64,000 nucleotides of DNA from Limibacter armeniacum. Its GTDB lineage: Bacteria; Bacteroidota; Bacteroidia; Cytophagales; Flammeovirgaceae. Location: NCBI RefSeq assembly GCF_036880985.1, contig NZ_JBAJNO010000006.1:148503-212502 (forward strand). The letters run 5' to 3'. Every line of letters starts with the position of its first letter. The first letter of the stretch is position 1. Made by a program: the position numbers and the translations under genes. The notes beneath the pieces are model-generated. The model searched no databases. It worked only from the letters and a program-made list of their open reading frames with translations, and was not told the DNA's origin. Positions 51,574-63,429 of the stretch are shown in pieces.

Positions 51574-54507
51574 ATGAAAAAGAGAATATACTTTATTCTT
51601 TATCTTTTTCTGGTATTGTGTGGGGTGAATAACCTGTACGGACAACAGGCAGACCATATTATATCAGGAAAAGTATCAGACGAAAATGGCTATCCGGTTC
51701 CCGGAGTAACTGTAATGGTACTAGGAACGACCAAAGGCAGTGCGACAGATATCAATGGCGAGTTTAAGCTTAGTATATCAAATAGCGATGAGGTGCTGAC
51801 TGTTAGCTATATCGGCTACAAGACACAGCAAATTCAGATTGGAACAGCGACACACTTTGACATTTCCTTGGAAGTAGATACAGAGCAACTGGAGGAAGTG
51901 GTGGTCATTGGTTACGGTACTGTCCAAAAGGATGATGCAACCGGTGCGTTGGAAGTGATCGACTCCAAGCAGTTCAATAAAGGAGCTATTAATTCTCCTG
52001 CTCAGTTGATCACTGGTAAGGTGGCGGGTGTTGCCGTTACGTCCAATAGTGGAGCTCCCGGTAATTCGTCAACGATTCGTATCAGGGGAGGTGCTTCCTT
52101 GAGTGCGAGCAATGACCCTTTGATAGTGATTGACAACGTTCCTTTGGATAATACAGCAGTAGGAGGAGCGCCAAATATCTTGTCTACGCTTAACCCGAAT
52201 GATATTGAAACATTTACTGTACTGAAAGATGCTTCAGCTACAGCGATTTATGGTTCAAGAGCTTCCAATGGTGTAATCCTGATTACTACCAAGCGAGGAG
52301 CAAAAGGCTTTAAGGTGGATTATAGCTTTACAGGATCTGTATATACAACTCCTAACAGGTTGGATGTTTACAGTGGAGATGAGTACCGTGCTTTAGTGCA
52401 GGAAAGGTATCCAGAGTCACCAGAAGTAACAGGTCTTCTGGGCGATGCAAATACTGACTGGCAGGATGAAATCTATCAGGTAGCCTTTGGTCAGGATCAC
52501 AATATCACTGTTTCTGGCGGTAAGAATAAAACGAATTATAGAGCCTCTTTGGGCTACAACAATACAGATGGTGTACTGAAGACCTACAACTTTGAGAGAA
52601 TGACCCTTTCAGTAGGATTGGACCAGAAGCTGTTCAATGACAGGTTGGTGCTTCAGGTAAATGCCAAAGGGATGTTGAACAACAATAACTTCGCAGACCA
52701 AGGTGCCATCGGAAATGCAGTCAGCTATGACCCGACACAACCTGTTGTAAATGGCAATACGAGATGGAGAGGTTATACAACATGGACGAAAGGTGGAATT
52801 GATGGGGAAGCGATCAACTTGGCAACTGCTAACCCTGTAGCGCAATTGGCATTGACTAACAATACTTCAGAGGTAAAACGCATGATTTCCAACTTCAAGG
52901 CAGATTATAAAATCCTTGAAAACCTGAATGCCAGTATCAACGTGGGGCATGATTATACCTTGTCTGAAGGACAAAACAATGTGTTGGATAGCACACAGTG
53001 GATTTCTACACCTGTTGTAAATGGTGGTAGATACAACCCATACAAGGTGGAGAGAGAGAACAAGTTGCTGGATTTTTACCTGAACTATAACAAGGAGTTT
53101 AACAACCTGAAGCTGGATGCGATGTTGGGATACTCTTGGGCTCATTTCTATAGAGGTAGCTCAAGCCAGGTATTGGATTACAAGCAGGAAGTAGAGAATC
53201 AGCCTGTTGTTAATGCATCAGAAAACTATCTGGTTTCATTCTTCGGAAGGGTAAATGCCAATTTGTATGACCGTTATTTGCTGACTTTCTCCCTCAGAAA
53301 GGATGGAACTTCAAGGTTTAGTGAGGACAACAAATGGGGTACATTCCCAGCAGCAGCATTTGCATGGCACATTGCAAACGAACAATTCCTGACGAATAGC
53401 GATGTGGTTTCTGACCTGAAACTAAGGTTGGGATATGGTGAAACAGGGCAGCAGGACATCGGTAATGATTATCCGCATTTGGCAACCTATACTCGAAGTG
53501 ACAATGCTTCAAGGTATCCGTTTGGACCTAACTATATCAATACATTGAGACCGAATGGTTACGATGCCAATATCAAATGGGAGAGTTCCACTACATACAA
53601 TGCAGGGGTTGATTTTGGCTTGTTCGAAAACCGTCTGACAGGTAGTGTGGATGTGTATTACAAGGAAACCTATAACCTGTTGGGACAGGTAGATCCACCT
53701 GCAGGTACAAACTTCACTTCAAAGCTACTGACCAATGTCAGCAGCATGAACAACAAGGGGGTAGAAGTAAACCTTAACTGGATTGCCATTACCAATGAGG
53801 ACTGGAACTGGAAGCTGAATGCAAACATGACCTACAACAAGAATGAGATTACTAAACTGAACCTAACTGATGACGATGACTACTCAGTATATGTGGGTAA
53901 CATTGGCAGTACAACAGATGGTACTATTCAGGTGCACAAGGTAGGTTATCCGGCATACTCATTCCTGGCTTATCAGCAAGTGTACAATGCAGATGGTTCA
54001 CCGGTTCAAGGTGCTTATGTAGACAGAAACAATGATGGCATCATCAATGACAACGACAAGTATGTATTCCAAAAGCCTGTGCCAGACGTTACGCTTGGTT
54101 TCAACACATGGCTTACATACAAGAATTTTGAATTGTCAGTGAATACAAGAGCGAGCTTGAACAACTACGTCTATAACAACATTCAGGCGCTTAATAACCT
54201 GACATCTCTTTATGATTCAAAAGAGTTTTTGAGAAACATGCCAAAGACGGACTTCGAACTGAACAGCAGGTTCTCAGATCACTTTATTGAAGACGCTTCA
54301 TTCTTCAGAATTGATAATATCAATCTTGCTTACAATTTGGGAGAAGTATTCCAGGGACTAGCGAAACTGCAAGTTTCGGGAGGTATCAACAATGTATTGG
54401 TGATCACCAACTACAGCGGTCTGGACCCTGAAATCAGTGGTGGATTGGACAATAGCTTCTATCCTCGTACAAGGTCTTACTTATTGGGATTGAGAGCTTC
54501 ATTTTAA
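51574..54507 (+). CDS. susC: SusC/RagA-type TonB-dependent glucan transporter
   Basis: 977 residues, outer membrane. Signal peptide to about 24 (LYGQQ); carboxypeptidase-D-like domain at about 30-110 (ISGKVSDENGYPVPGVTVMV); TonB-box region EEVVVIGYGTVQ near 115; plug to about 230 (SQAT-type motif FTVLKDASATAIYGSRASNG); barrel with a Phe C terminus. Forms the import pair with SusD, which follows 14 bases later. Substrate inferred from GH13/GH97 neighbours: alpha-glucan oligosaccharides. Confidence 0.95.
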   Translation: MKKRIYFILYLFLVLCGVNNLYGQQADHIISGKVSDENGYPVPGVTVMVLGTTKGSATDINGEFKLSISNSDEVLTVSYIGYKTQQIQIGTATHFDISLEVDTEQLEEVVVIGYGTVQKDDATGALEVIDSKQFNKGAINSPAQLITGKVAGVAVTSNSGAPGNSSTIRIRGGASLSASNDPLIVIDNVPLDNTAVGGAPNILSTLNPNDIETFTVLKDASATAIYGSRASNGVILITTKRGAKGFKVDYSFTGSVYTTPNRLDVYSGDEYRALVQERYPESPEVTGLLGDANTDWQDEIYQVAFGQDHNITVSGGKNKTNYRASLGYNNTDGVLKTYNFERMTLSVGLDQKLFNDRLVLQVNAKGMLNNNNFADQGAIGNAVSYDPTQPVVNGNTRWRGYTTWTKGGIDGEAINLATANPVAQLALTNNTSEVKRMISNFKADYKILENLNASINVGHDYTLSEGQNNVLDSTQWISTPVVNGGRYNPYKVERENKLLDFYLNYNKEFNNLKLDAMLGYSWAHFYRGSSSQVLDYKQEVENQPVVNASENYLVSFFGRVNANLYDRYLLTFSLRKDGTSRFSEDNKWGTFPAAAFAWHIANEQFLTNSDVVSDLKLRLGYGETGQQDIGNDYPHLATYTRSDNASRYPFGPNYINTLRPNGYDANIKWESSTTYNAGVDFGLFENRLTGSVDVYYKETYNLLGQVDPPAGTNFTSKLLTNVSSMNNKGVEVNLNWIAITNEDWNWKLNANMTYNKNEITKLNLTDDDDYSVYVGNIGSTTDGTIQVHKVGYPAYSFLAYQQVYNADGSPVQGAYVDRNNDGIINDNDKYVFQKPVPDVTLGFNTWLTYKNFELSVNTRASLNNYVYNNIQALNNLTSLYDSKEFLRNMPKTDFELNSRFSDHFIEDASFFRIDNINLAYNLGEVFQGLAKLQVSGGINNVLVITNYSGLDPEISGGLDNSFYPRTRSYLLGLRASF

Positions 54508-54521
54508 TCAGTAAATAGAGC

Positions 54522-56123
54522 ATGATCATGAAAAATATATTGAAAACATTGGCGCTAGGACTAGGCATTATGCTGGTCACAACGTCATGTGTAGATGACT
54601 TAAATACAGAACCCTTAAATGAACAGGACATCAATGCAGCCAATGCATTTGATACTGAAGAAGGATACAGTCAGTTTTTGGCAAAGCTCTACGGAAGCTT
54701 AACCCTGACTGGACAGCAAGGAGAATATGGTAAGCCTGAGATTCCTGCTGAAGATGAAGGGACTACTTCTTTCCTGCGAATGTATTGGAGTGCGCAGGAA
54801 GTGTCAACAGATGAGGCTGTAACAGGATGGAATGATCCAGGGCTTTCAGACTATCAGGAACATACTTGGTCAGATAACAACGGTTACTTGCAACTGCTTT
54901 ATCAGAGAATCTTTATCAATATCGCTTACTGCAATGAGTTTTTGAGAGCAGTGGACAACAATATTGGTGAGATGGATGAAGACTTCAAGGCGGAGGTGAC
55001 AGTATACAGAGCAGAGGCTCAGTTGCTAAGAGCGATGTTCTATTACTTTGCCATGGATCTTTGGGGGAACGTACCATTTGTTTTACCTGAAGACGGAGTT
55101 GGTGCATTTCAACCAGAGATGATTCAGAGAGAAGCCCTTTTTGATCATATCGAAGCAGAGATTCTGGAAGCGTTGCCTAACCTGAAAGATCCAAGACAGA
55201 ACGTGTATGCGAGGGCAGACAAGGCAGTTGCTTGGACACTACTGGCAAAAATGTACTTGAATGCGGAAGTATATAGAGGAGAGAACAGGTACAATGACTG
55301 TATCAAGTATTGCGATGAAATCATCAATTCAGGACAATATAACCTGATTGACAACTACAGAAACCTATTTCTGGCGGACAACCACCAATACAGAAGTGAG
55401 ATCATCTTCCCGATTGCGGAGGATGGTAACAATACCAGAAACTATGGGGGAATGACCTTCATTATTCATGCGCAAGTAGGAGGTACCATGGATGCGGATA
55501 ACGATTATGGTATTCCGTCAGGAGGTTGGTCAGGTAACAGACCATCTACCAGCTTTGTAGAAAGGTCGTTTGAGGATGTGACAGGTGCTACGGATAAGAG
55601 AGCGATCTTCCATACCAGTGGACAGAGTAGCCTGGAAATCACAGATCCATTTATGTTTAACCAAGGGTACCTGACAGGCAAGTTTAAGAATGTATCATCA
55701 AAAGGGATCAAAGGCAAGAACGGAACATTTGTGGATACTGACTTCCCTATGTTCAGGTTGGCAGATATTTACCTGATGTATGCAGAGGCAACATTGAGAG
55801 GTGGTGCAGGAGATAGAGGCAGAGCCCTTCAGTATGTAAATGAAATCAGGTCTCGTGCTTATGAGGATGCTTCAGGAAACATTTCGGATGCAGAGCTGAC
55901 TTTGGACTTTCTTCTGGATGAAAGAGGCAGGGAATTGTATTGGGAGTGTCACAGAAGAACAGACTTGGTAAGGTTCGGTGAGTTTACAGATGGTAAGCTT
56001 GTGTGGGACTGGAAAGGCGGTATTCAAGAAGGAATTCCGACTGCATCATTCAGGGATATTTTCCCGATTCCTGCATTTGACTTAGGACTGAACCCTAACC
56101 TGAAGCAAAATCCAAACTACTAA
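54522..56123 (+). CDS. susD: SusD/RagB-type glycan-binding lipoprotein
   Basis: 533 residues (start ATG at 54522 or the in-frame ATG at 54528). Lipobox VTTSC near residue 19. TPR-like SusD fold: NAANAFDTEEGYSQFLAKLY at the start and a C-terminal RagB region with LLDERGRELYWECHRRTDLV and FPIPAFDLGLNPNLKQNPNY, a standard SusD ending. Surface cap of the SusC channel. Confidence 0.95.
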   Translation: MIMKNILKTLALGLGIMLVTTSCVDDLNTEPLNEQDINAANAFDTEEGYSQFLAKLYGSLTLTGQQGEYGKPEIPAEDEGTTSFLRMYWSAQEVSTDEAVTGWNDPGLSDYQEHTWSDNNGYLQLLYQRIFINIAYCNEFLRAVDNNIGEMDEDFKAEVTVYRAEAQLLRAMFYYFAMDLWGNVPFVLPEDGVGAFQPEMIQREALFDHIEAEILEALPNLKDPRQNVYARADKAVAWTLLAKMYLNAEVYRGENRYNDCIKYCDEIINSGQYNLIDNYRNLFLADNHQYRSEIIFPIAEDGNNTRNYGGMTFIIHAQVGGTMDADNDYGIPSGGWSGNRPSTSFVERSFEDVTGATDKRAIFHTSGQSSLEITDPFMFNQGYLTGKFKNVSSKGIKGKNGTFVDTDFPMFRLADIYLMYAEATLRGGAGDRGRALQYVNEIRSRAYEDASGNISDAELTLDFLLDERGRELYWECHRRTDLVRFGEFTDGKLVWDWKGGIQEGIPTASFRDIFPIPAFDLGLNPNLKQNPNY

Positions 56124-56150
56124 TCTGACAACTAATTAAACGACACAATC

Positions 56151-57548
56151 ATGAAATCATATAAACTTTTAATTGTCTCCCTGTTTTGCCTGTTGCAGGC
56201 TTGTGTGGAAAGAGAAAATATCATCGTAAATGAGGAACTGGTATCGCCTGCAATGGTGACCCCTGAAGGCGGTACAACCATCAGCATTGATGAGAACAAC
56301 TTGGGCTCTGAGCTGACAGTTACTTGGAATGAAGCGGATTATGGGGTGGATTTGGCTGTTACTTATATTGTGCAGCTTGATTTTGTAGATAACTTGTTTG
56401 CGACTCCAGCGATCTTGGCGGCAACACAAGAAGCTTCTATTACAGTCTCTTACTCAGAACTGAATGATATGGTGATCGGTACATTGGGTCAAAACCCTAA
56501 TGAAACAGCCAAAGTGGAATTGAGAGTTGTAGCACAATCAGAAGGGTTCAATGACCTAAACTCTGAGTTGGTTACGCTTTCTGTTGGAACTTATGCTTCA
56601 GCAGGTGAGCCTCCAGTAATTACTTCAGAACTGGCTACAACGATCACGGCAGAGAATATTGGAGATGCGTATACAATCGAATGGGATGCCGCAGATTTTG
56701 GTTCAACTTCAGATGTGGTATATACTGTGGAAATGGATGTAGAAGGTAACGATTTTGCGAATGCAATTACATTGGGTAAAGTGACAGAAACTTCTTTGAC
56801 AGTTACAAATGAGGCATTGAATTTCTACCTGATGGGTAACCTGATGCAAGAAGGAAATACAGCCGTAAATGTAGCATTTAGAGTAGTTGCCACTTCTGCT
56901 ACCAACGAGTTGGCTTCAGAGACTGGTAATGGTGTCATCACGACATTGGATATAGCAGCTCCTGCCATGCTTTGGACTCCAGGAGGTTACCAAGGTTGGA
57001 AGCCAGAAGAGTCGGCTACACTGATCCAGACAGGTGACAATATATTTGACGGTTACGTTTACCTGAATGCTGAAACTGACCTTAAACTGACTAGCCACCC
57101 TGATTACAACCATACCAATTATGGTTTTATAGCAGACGGTACTTTGTCTACTGACGATGCTGCTGAGCAGGTTACATTTGCTGCCGGATTCTATAGAATT
57201 CAGCCAAAACTTGCAGAAATGACTTATGAGTCGGCATTGGTGGAGTCATTTGGTCTGATTGGTACAGCCACTTCAGGAGGTTGGGAAAATTCTACGCCAA
57301 TGACATACGATGCGGAGACGGATACTTGGAGAGTTACAACTGACCTGATAGTAGGTGCCTTGAAATTTAGGGCTAACAATGATTGGGGTATTAACTATGG
57401 TGTTGGAAATATTACCTCTAAACGTGGTCAACTCTACTTTGATGGTGCATCTTATGATGTAAAAGAAGAAGGTAATTACACAGTGATTTTGAGCTTTAAT
57501 ACACAAAAGGCTCCGTACCAGTTCAACTATGAGATTATCAAAAACTGA
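56151..57548 (+). CDS. SusE/F-like starch-binding lipoprotein
   Basis: 465 residues. Lipobox CLLQAC near residue 18. Two Ig-like SusE N domains (about 35-150 and 155-265, each with a TVTWNEADYG or TIEWDAADFG strand), followed by starch-binding domains (about 270-360, beginning LWTPGGYQGWKPE, and about 365-465, GLIGTATSGGWENSTPM). The aromatic residues in WKPEES and GWENS are the kind that stack on glucans in SusE/SusF. Third gene of the operon, 27 bases after susD. Confidence 0.85.
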   Translation: MKSYKLLIVSLFCLLQACVERENIIVNEELVSPAMVTPEGGTTISIDENNLGSELTVTWNEADYGVDLAVTYIVQLDFVDNLFATPAILAATQEASITVSYSELNDMVIGTLGQNPNETAKVELRVVAQSEGFNDLNSELVTLSVGTYASAGEPPVITSELATTITAENIGDAYTIEWDAADFGSTSDVVYTVEMDVEGNDFANAITLGKVTETSLTVTNEALNFYLMGNLMQEGNTAVNVAFRVVATSATNELASETGNGVITTLDIAAPAMLWTPGGYQGWKPEESATLIQTGDNIFDGYVYLNAETDLKLTSHPDYNHTNYGFIADGTLSTDDAAEQVTFAAGFYRIQPKLAEMTYESALVESFGLIGTATSGGWENSTPMTYDAETDTWRVTTDLIVGALKFRANNDWGINYGVGNITSKRGQLYFDGASYDVKEEGNYTVILSFNTQKAPYQFNYEIIKN

Positions 57549-57581
57549 TATAAAAGAATATAGGATAAACAGTTGAAGTGA

Positions 57582-57683
57582 TGTATAAGGCTGTTCGTCT
57601 TATACACTAGAGTTGGTCTGGGAACCAGTTGTCTGAGGTGATGAACACTGTCTTGGGCGGCTGTTCCCGGTGCCAGCTCTTTC
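57582..57683 (+). promoter_or_regulatory. Structured gap between susE and the GH13 lipoprotein gene
   Basis: TGTATAAG (57582-57589) pairs with CTTATACA (57599-57606); then CTGGGAAC (57618-57625) pairs with GTTCCCGG (57663-57670). Likely hairpins that attenuate or protect mRNA in the 204-bp gap. Confidence 0.45.
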
Positions 57684-57752
57684 TGGCTTTATTGATATCC
57701 CGACAAAAAAGACTTGTTTGTAGATGTTTCTAACTTTTTGAAGTGTATGACA

Positions 57753-59120
57753 ATGAAAAAAATGTATTGGCTCCTGTTGTGTTGGGCTATGTTGTTTTCA
57801 TGTTCCTCTGAAGACAACCTGACCAGTCCAAGTGGTAAAGATGATGAAAAACAAAACCATACGGTCAACCCGTTTGATAATGTGCCCTCACTAAATGAGA
57901 TGGTAGTTTATGAAGTAAACCTGAAATCGTTCAGCAATGCAGGTACACTGGATGGTATAAAAAACAACCTTGACCATATTGAGAGCCTTGGTGCTAATGT
58001 GATATGGCTGATGCCTATATACCCTATCGGTATTGAAAAAGGAGTAGGTTCGCCTTATGCTGTAAGGAATTATAAGGAAGTTAATTCAGAATTTGGTTCG
58101 CTTAATGACCTGATCGATCTAGTGAATGAAGCACATGAGCGGGACATGGCTGTGATATTGGATTGGGTAGCGAACCATACCGCTTGGGACAACCCTTGGA
58201 TCAGTAACAAAAGCTGGTATGCACAGGATGGCAGTGGCAATATCATTTCACCCCCAAATACTGGTTGGGCTGATGTGGCAGAGTTGAACTATGACAGTCA
58301 GGACATGCGTGATGAGATGATAGCTTCGATGAAGTATTGGGTCGACAGTGCAGGGATCGACGGTTTCAGATGTGATGCTGTGGACTTTGTACCTGAAGAT
58401 TTTTGGTCGCAAGCAATTGGGGCAGTGAACAATACTTCAAGCAAAGACCTGATTTGGCTCGCTGAGGGTGGTGCTACTCACAATTTTGATGCTGGCTTTG
58501 AGTTCAATTACTCTTGGGACTTCTATAACCAGATCAAGAAAGTATACCATGAGAATTCATCTGCATCTAGCCTGTTTGTAACCAGTGAACAGGAGTGGTC
58601 AGCAGTTCCGGCAGGGAAGACCAAGCTGCGATATATCACAAACCATGACGTATACGCTTGGGACGAATCACCTGTTGATATTTTTGGTAAGCAGGGGAGT
58701 GTAGGGGCTTTTGTGGCAACCGCATTTATGGATGGGATTCCATTGATCTATTCGGGACAGGAAGTAGCAAGACCTGAACTGATTTCATTTTTCACCAAAG
58801 ATGTCATTGACTGGAGTGAAAATCCGGACATTCTTTCACAGTACAAACAAGTCATGGAAGTCAGGTCAGAAGTGATAGATCTTTTGGATAAAGAGCTGAC
58901 TACATATACCCATAAAGACGTTTTGATTTATCAAAGACATAGTGGGCAAGATGCCTTATTGGTTATGGTCAATACTAGAAATAATGGGGTGAATTTGACG
59001 CTCCCTTCAACGCTTCAAAATACGACTTGGACAGATATGATTTCAGGAGAAACTGTAGAGCTTGGAGATAATTACTCATTAGATGTTAATGCATATAAGA
59101 TTCTGAGAATAGGGGGTTAA
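57753..59120 (+). CDS. GH13 alpha-amylase/neopullulanase-like lipoprotein
   Basis: About 455 residues from MKKMYWLL; upstream in-frame ATGs add residues without signal features. Lipobox LFSC at about residue 17. GH13 regions: VILDWVANHT (I), GIDGFRCDAVDFVP with the nucleophile Asp (II), IWLAEGG with the acid Glu (III), YITNHDVY (IV). The short length and missing extra domains suggest an envelope enzyme acting on imported oligosaccharides, like SusA/SusG-type partners. Followed by a weak T-rich end and the second GH97 gene. Confidence 0.88.
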   Translation: MKKMYWLLLCWAMLFSCSSEDNLTSPSGKDDEKQNHTVNPFDNVPSLNEMVVYEVNLKSFSNAGTLDGIKNNLDHIESLGANVIWLMPIYPIGIEKGVGSPYAVRNYKEVNSEFGSLNDLIDLVNEAHERDMAVILDWVANHTAWDNPWISNKSWYAQDGSGNIISPPNTGWADVAELNYDSQDMRDEMIASMKYWVDSAGIDGFRCDAVDFVPEDFWSQAIGAVNNTSSKDLIWLAEGGATHNFDAGFEFNYSWDFYNQIKKVYHENSSASSLFVTSEQEWSAVPAGKTKLRYITNHDVYAWDESPVDIFGKQGSVGAFVATAFMDGIPLIYSGQEVARPELISFFTKDVIDWSENPDILSQYKQVMEVRSEVIDLLDKELTTYTHKDVLIYQRHSGQDALLVMVNTRNNGVNLTLPSTLQNTTWTDMISGETVELGDNYSLDVNAYKILRIGG

Positions 59121-59165
59121 TATTTCTAAATATTTGGTGTTTTTTTTTTCAGTTACTGATTTCGT

Positions 59166-59220
59166 AACCGGTTTCGGGAAATTCGAAATTAGAATTGGCT
59201 CATAAACTCTTATATCTTTG
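59166..59220 (+). promoter_or_regulatory. Putative promoter and LacI-type operator of the second GH97 gene
   Basis: CGTAACCGGTTTCG around 59164-59177 has the AACCGGTT centre typical of LacI-family sites. TATCTTTG at 59213-59220 fits the Bacteroidota -7 box TAnnTTTG; a clear -33 TTTG at the right spacing was not found. About 90 bases before the start codon. Confidence 0.4.
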
Positions 59221-59288
59221 TGGAAATATAGTTACCTCATGGTCACTGTAAAATCTGTAACGACCAATATTTAATTGGACAAGCTTAG

Positions 59289-61514
<2,226 letters not shown>

Positions 61515-61872
61515 TTCAATCAAGTACCCTATATAAAGTTGACCTCTCAGGTGATTTGCCTGAGGGGTCTTTTTTTGTTTTACGTAGTCATCATACTTAC
61601 AGGTATTTATAAGTATATCAGCTCAATCATTTCTATTGAACAGTCAGTCAATTACCTTTTCTGATTCAAAATATAGTTTTTCAGCTTTGGAAAGTTTGTA
61701 TATTTACGGGAACTGAACAGTCTGTAACATTGAACGAGAAACATAAATTGCATAAAACCAGCAAGAAACTATTTTAAAAGTGACTCCTGTAATCAGCATA
61801 AGCCCTTGTTGGGAGCAGAACAGATGTTCATAACTAAACTTTACAAAGAGCAACAGCTTTAACTAGGATCTA
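61515..61872. other. Intergenic region after the second GH97 gene
   Basis: 358 bp. Holds the GH97 terminator and a small hairpin ATACTTA/TAAGTAT (61593-61616), followed by AT-rich promoter-like sequence for the next gene. No gene seen. Confidence 0.5.
61541..61576 (+). terminator. Terminator of the second GH97 gene
   Basis: GACCTCTCAGG/CCTGAGGGGTC stem, 7-nt loop and T7 run. Confidence 0.93.
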
Positions 61873-62388
61873 ATGAAAAGAATTTTTTTAGCAATCAGCT
61901 TACTACCAGTATTATGGGCATTTTCGCCAAGTCAAAATGTACAGGTTGCCATCTTTGAGCAATTGTCAATTGATGTTCCATCAACGTTTAGCCAACTTGA
62001 TCCTGAAGTACTAGATGAAAAGTACCATGACCAACCTTTTCATCCGGTATTGGAGCTGCATCAGGAGCAGGATTCTATAACCCTGATACTGTCAGATAAC
62101 TTGAATCCACTTTCAGAAGGGGAGGTAGATAACCTAAGGGAGTTTTATGAAAACCATTTTAAGGGAATGTACCCAAATGCAGTTTGGTTGGATACCAAAA
62201 CAGTAGATATCAACTCACTGCCTGTAGCCTATCTTGAAACATCCAATCAGGGTGAGTACTACTTGGTTTTCTTTACAGCTGTGGATGGCAGACAAATTCA
62301 CATAGCCATTTCTGCAAAGAGTGAAAACCTTGACAGGGTAAGGGAAACATCTAGAGGTATTATGGAGTCATTAAAGAAAAGAGGCTAA
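61873..62388 (+). CDS. Small secreted protein, PsbP/DUF1795-like
   Basis: 171 residues. Signal peptide to about residue 20. The mature part alternates strands and helices (LSIDVPSTFSQL, then SITLILSDNLNP, then YYLVFFTAVDGRQIHIAISA) in a way resembling PsbP-like or DcrB (DUF1795) folds; this is a weak impression. No enzymatic motif. Monocistronic. Function unknown. Confidence 0.6.
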   Translation: MKRIFLAISLLPVLWAFSPSQNVQVAIFEQLSIDVPSTFSQLDPEVLDEKYHDQPFHPVLELHQEQDSITLILSDNLNPLSEGEVDNLREFYENHFKGMYPNAVWLDTKTVDINSLPVAYLETSNQGEYYLVFFTAVDGRQIHIAISAKSENLDRVRETSRGIMESLKKRG

Positions 62389-62439
62389 GACCCAATAGGC
62401 TATTTTATTCTAAAAGCTATATATGATATAGATATAATA

Positions 62440-62480
62440 AAAGAGCGTCATTCCAACCTGATTTGGGATGACGCTCTTTG
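62440..62480. terminator. Bidirectional terminator between convergent genes
   Basis: AAGAGCGTCATTCC pairs with GGGATGACGCTCTT (one G-U) around a 10-nt loop, with A- and T-runs on both sides. Confidence 0.9.
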
Positions 62481-62510
62481 CTTTTAGCACTTATAGCTAT
62501 AATTTTCAGG

Positions 62511-63428
62511 TTACTTTTTGGCTAACGAAAACTTGTGAGAAGTACTTCTCTTGTAGCCATTTATAACCAACCCATTTTGATCAATTTCTACAATGGCAAA
62601 ACTGTTGTTATCAAGCCCATCATGATCTACCATCCCCAATTGTGTAATGTAATGAATCCCATTGATGGTCTGGAAATCTTCTTGGTGTACATGTCCCTGA
62701 AGTACAGCCAATACCTTTCCTGATTTTTCCATCAGCTTTTGAGCCCTTTCAAAATCTGTCACATAAAATGGGTCATTGTCTCGAGTAAAATTATATAAAG
62801 TAAAATGGCAGAATACGACCGTTGGCAAAGTTGTTTTCTCAAGGTCTTGCTCAAACCATTTCCACTGACCTTCCGGAATAATCGCTTCAGACCATTTAAA
62901 ATCACCATGGTTATGATGGCTTCCATCAGGATGATAATTAGGGTCAAGTACTATAAAATGAAATCCATTCAGGTCAAAAGAATAATGTCCTTGATCTTTT
63001 GGGATACCTGTGTTTTCGACACCTTCAAGAAACTGCTTTTTTGAAATGCTATCAACATCATGGTTTCCAATACAGTGATATCTTGGTCCGTTAAACTTGG
63101 CAAATGCACCTTCTATTTCAGACAAGTAACGCAATGTATCCACTTCTTGCTTTTGTTCGTCCTGATCTTTTAAATCACCCAAATGAATCGCAAAATCCAC
63201 TTTCTCTTTATTCAAAACTTCAACACAAGCTTCCAGCTTTTCTATTGACTGACGGTAAAATCTTGTCCCTGATTCAGGGCGATTGGCATAGTGGCTGTCC
63301 GTCAGTACTCCAAAGCGGATACTAGGTTGTTTACTTTGTGAAAACAAGCTTTTAGGAGCGAGAAATATTGCTCCAGTCAGGACTGATGAAGAAAGTAAAA
63401 AACGTCTGCGTGAAATGGTCCAGCTCAT
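62511..63428 (-). CDS. Tat-exported metallophosphoesterase
   Basis: 305 residues. N-terminal twin-arginine signal (SRRRFLLSSS) followed by a hydrophobic stretch, so folded export. Calcineurin-like motifs in order: DSHYA (D-x-H), HLGDLKD (GD), GNHDVDS (GNHD), CHFTLYN, and GHVHQED (GHxH). Binds two metal ions; hydrolyses a phosphodiester or monoester of unknown identity. Neighbours give no clear role. Confidence 0.9.
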   Translation of the reverse strand: MSWTISRRRFLLSSSVLTGAIFLAPKSLFSQSKQPSIRFGVLTDSHYANRPESGTRFYRQSIEKLEACVEVLNKEKVDFAIHLGDLKDQDEQKQEVDTLRYLSEIEGAFAKFNGPRYHCIGNHDVDSISKKQFLEGVENTGIPKDQGHYSFDLNGFHFIVLDPNYHPDGSHHNHGDFKWSEAIIPEGQWKWFEQDLEKTTLPTVVFCHFTLYNFTRDNDPFYVTDFERAQKLMEKSGKVLAVLQGHVHQEDFQTINGIHYITQLGMVDHDGLDNNSFAIVEIDQNGLVINGYKRSTSHKFSLAKK

Positions 63429-63429
63429 A

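Noticed and set aside
40531..57606. Shared TGTATAAG/CTTATACA hairpins before the DUF6377 gene and after susE as a common regulator site
   Set aside because: TGTATAAG also occurs at other AT-rich places (for example near 10893 and 15757), and arm order and spacing differ, so chance is likely.
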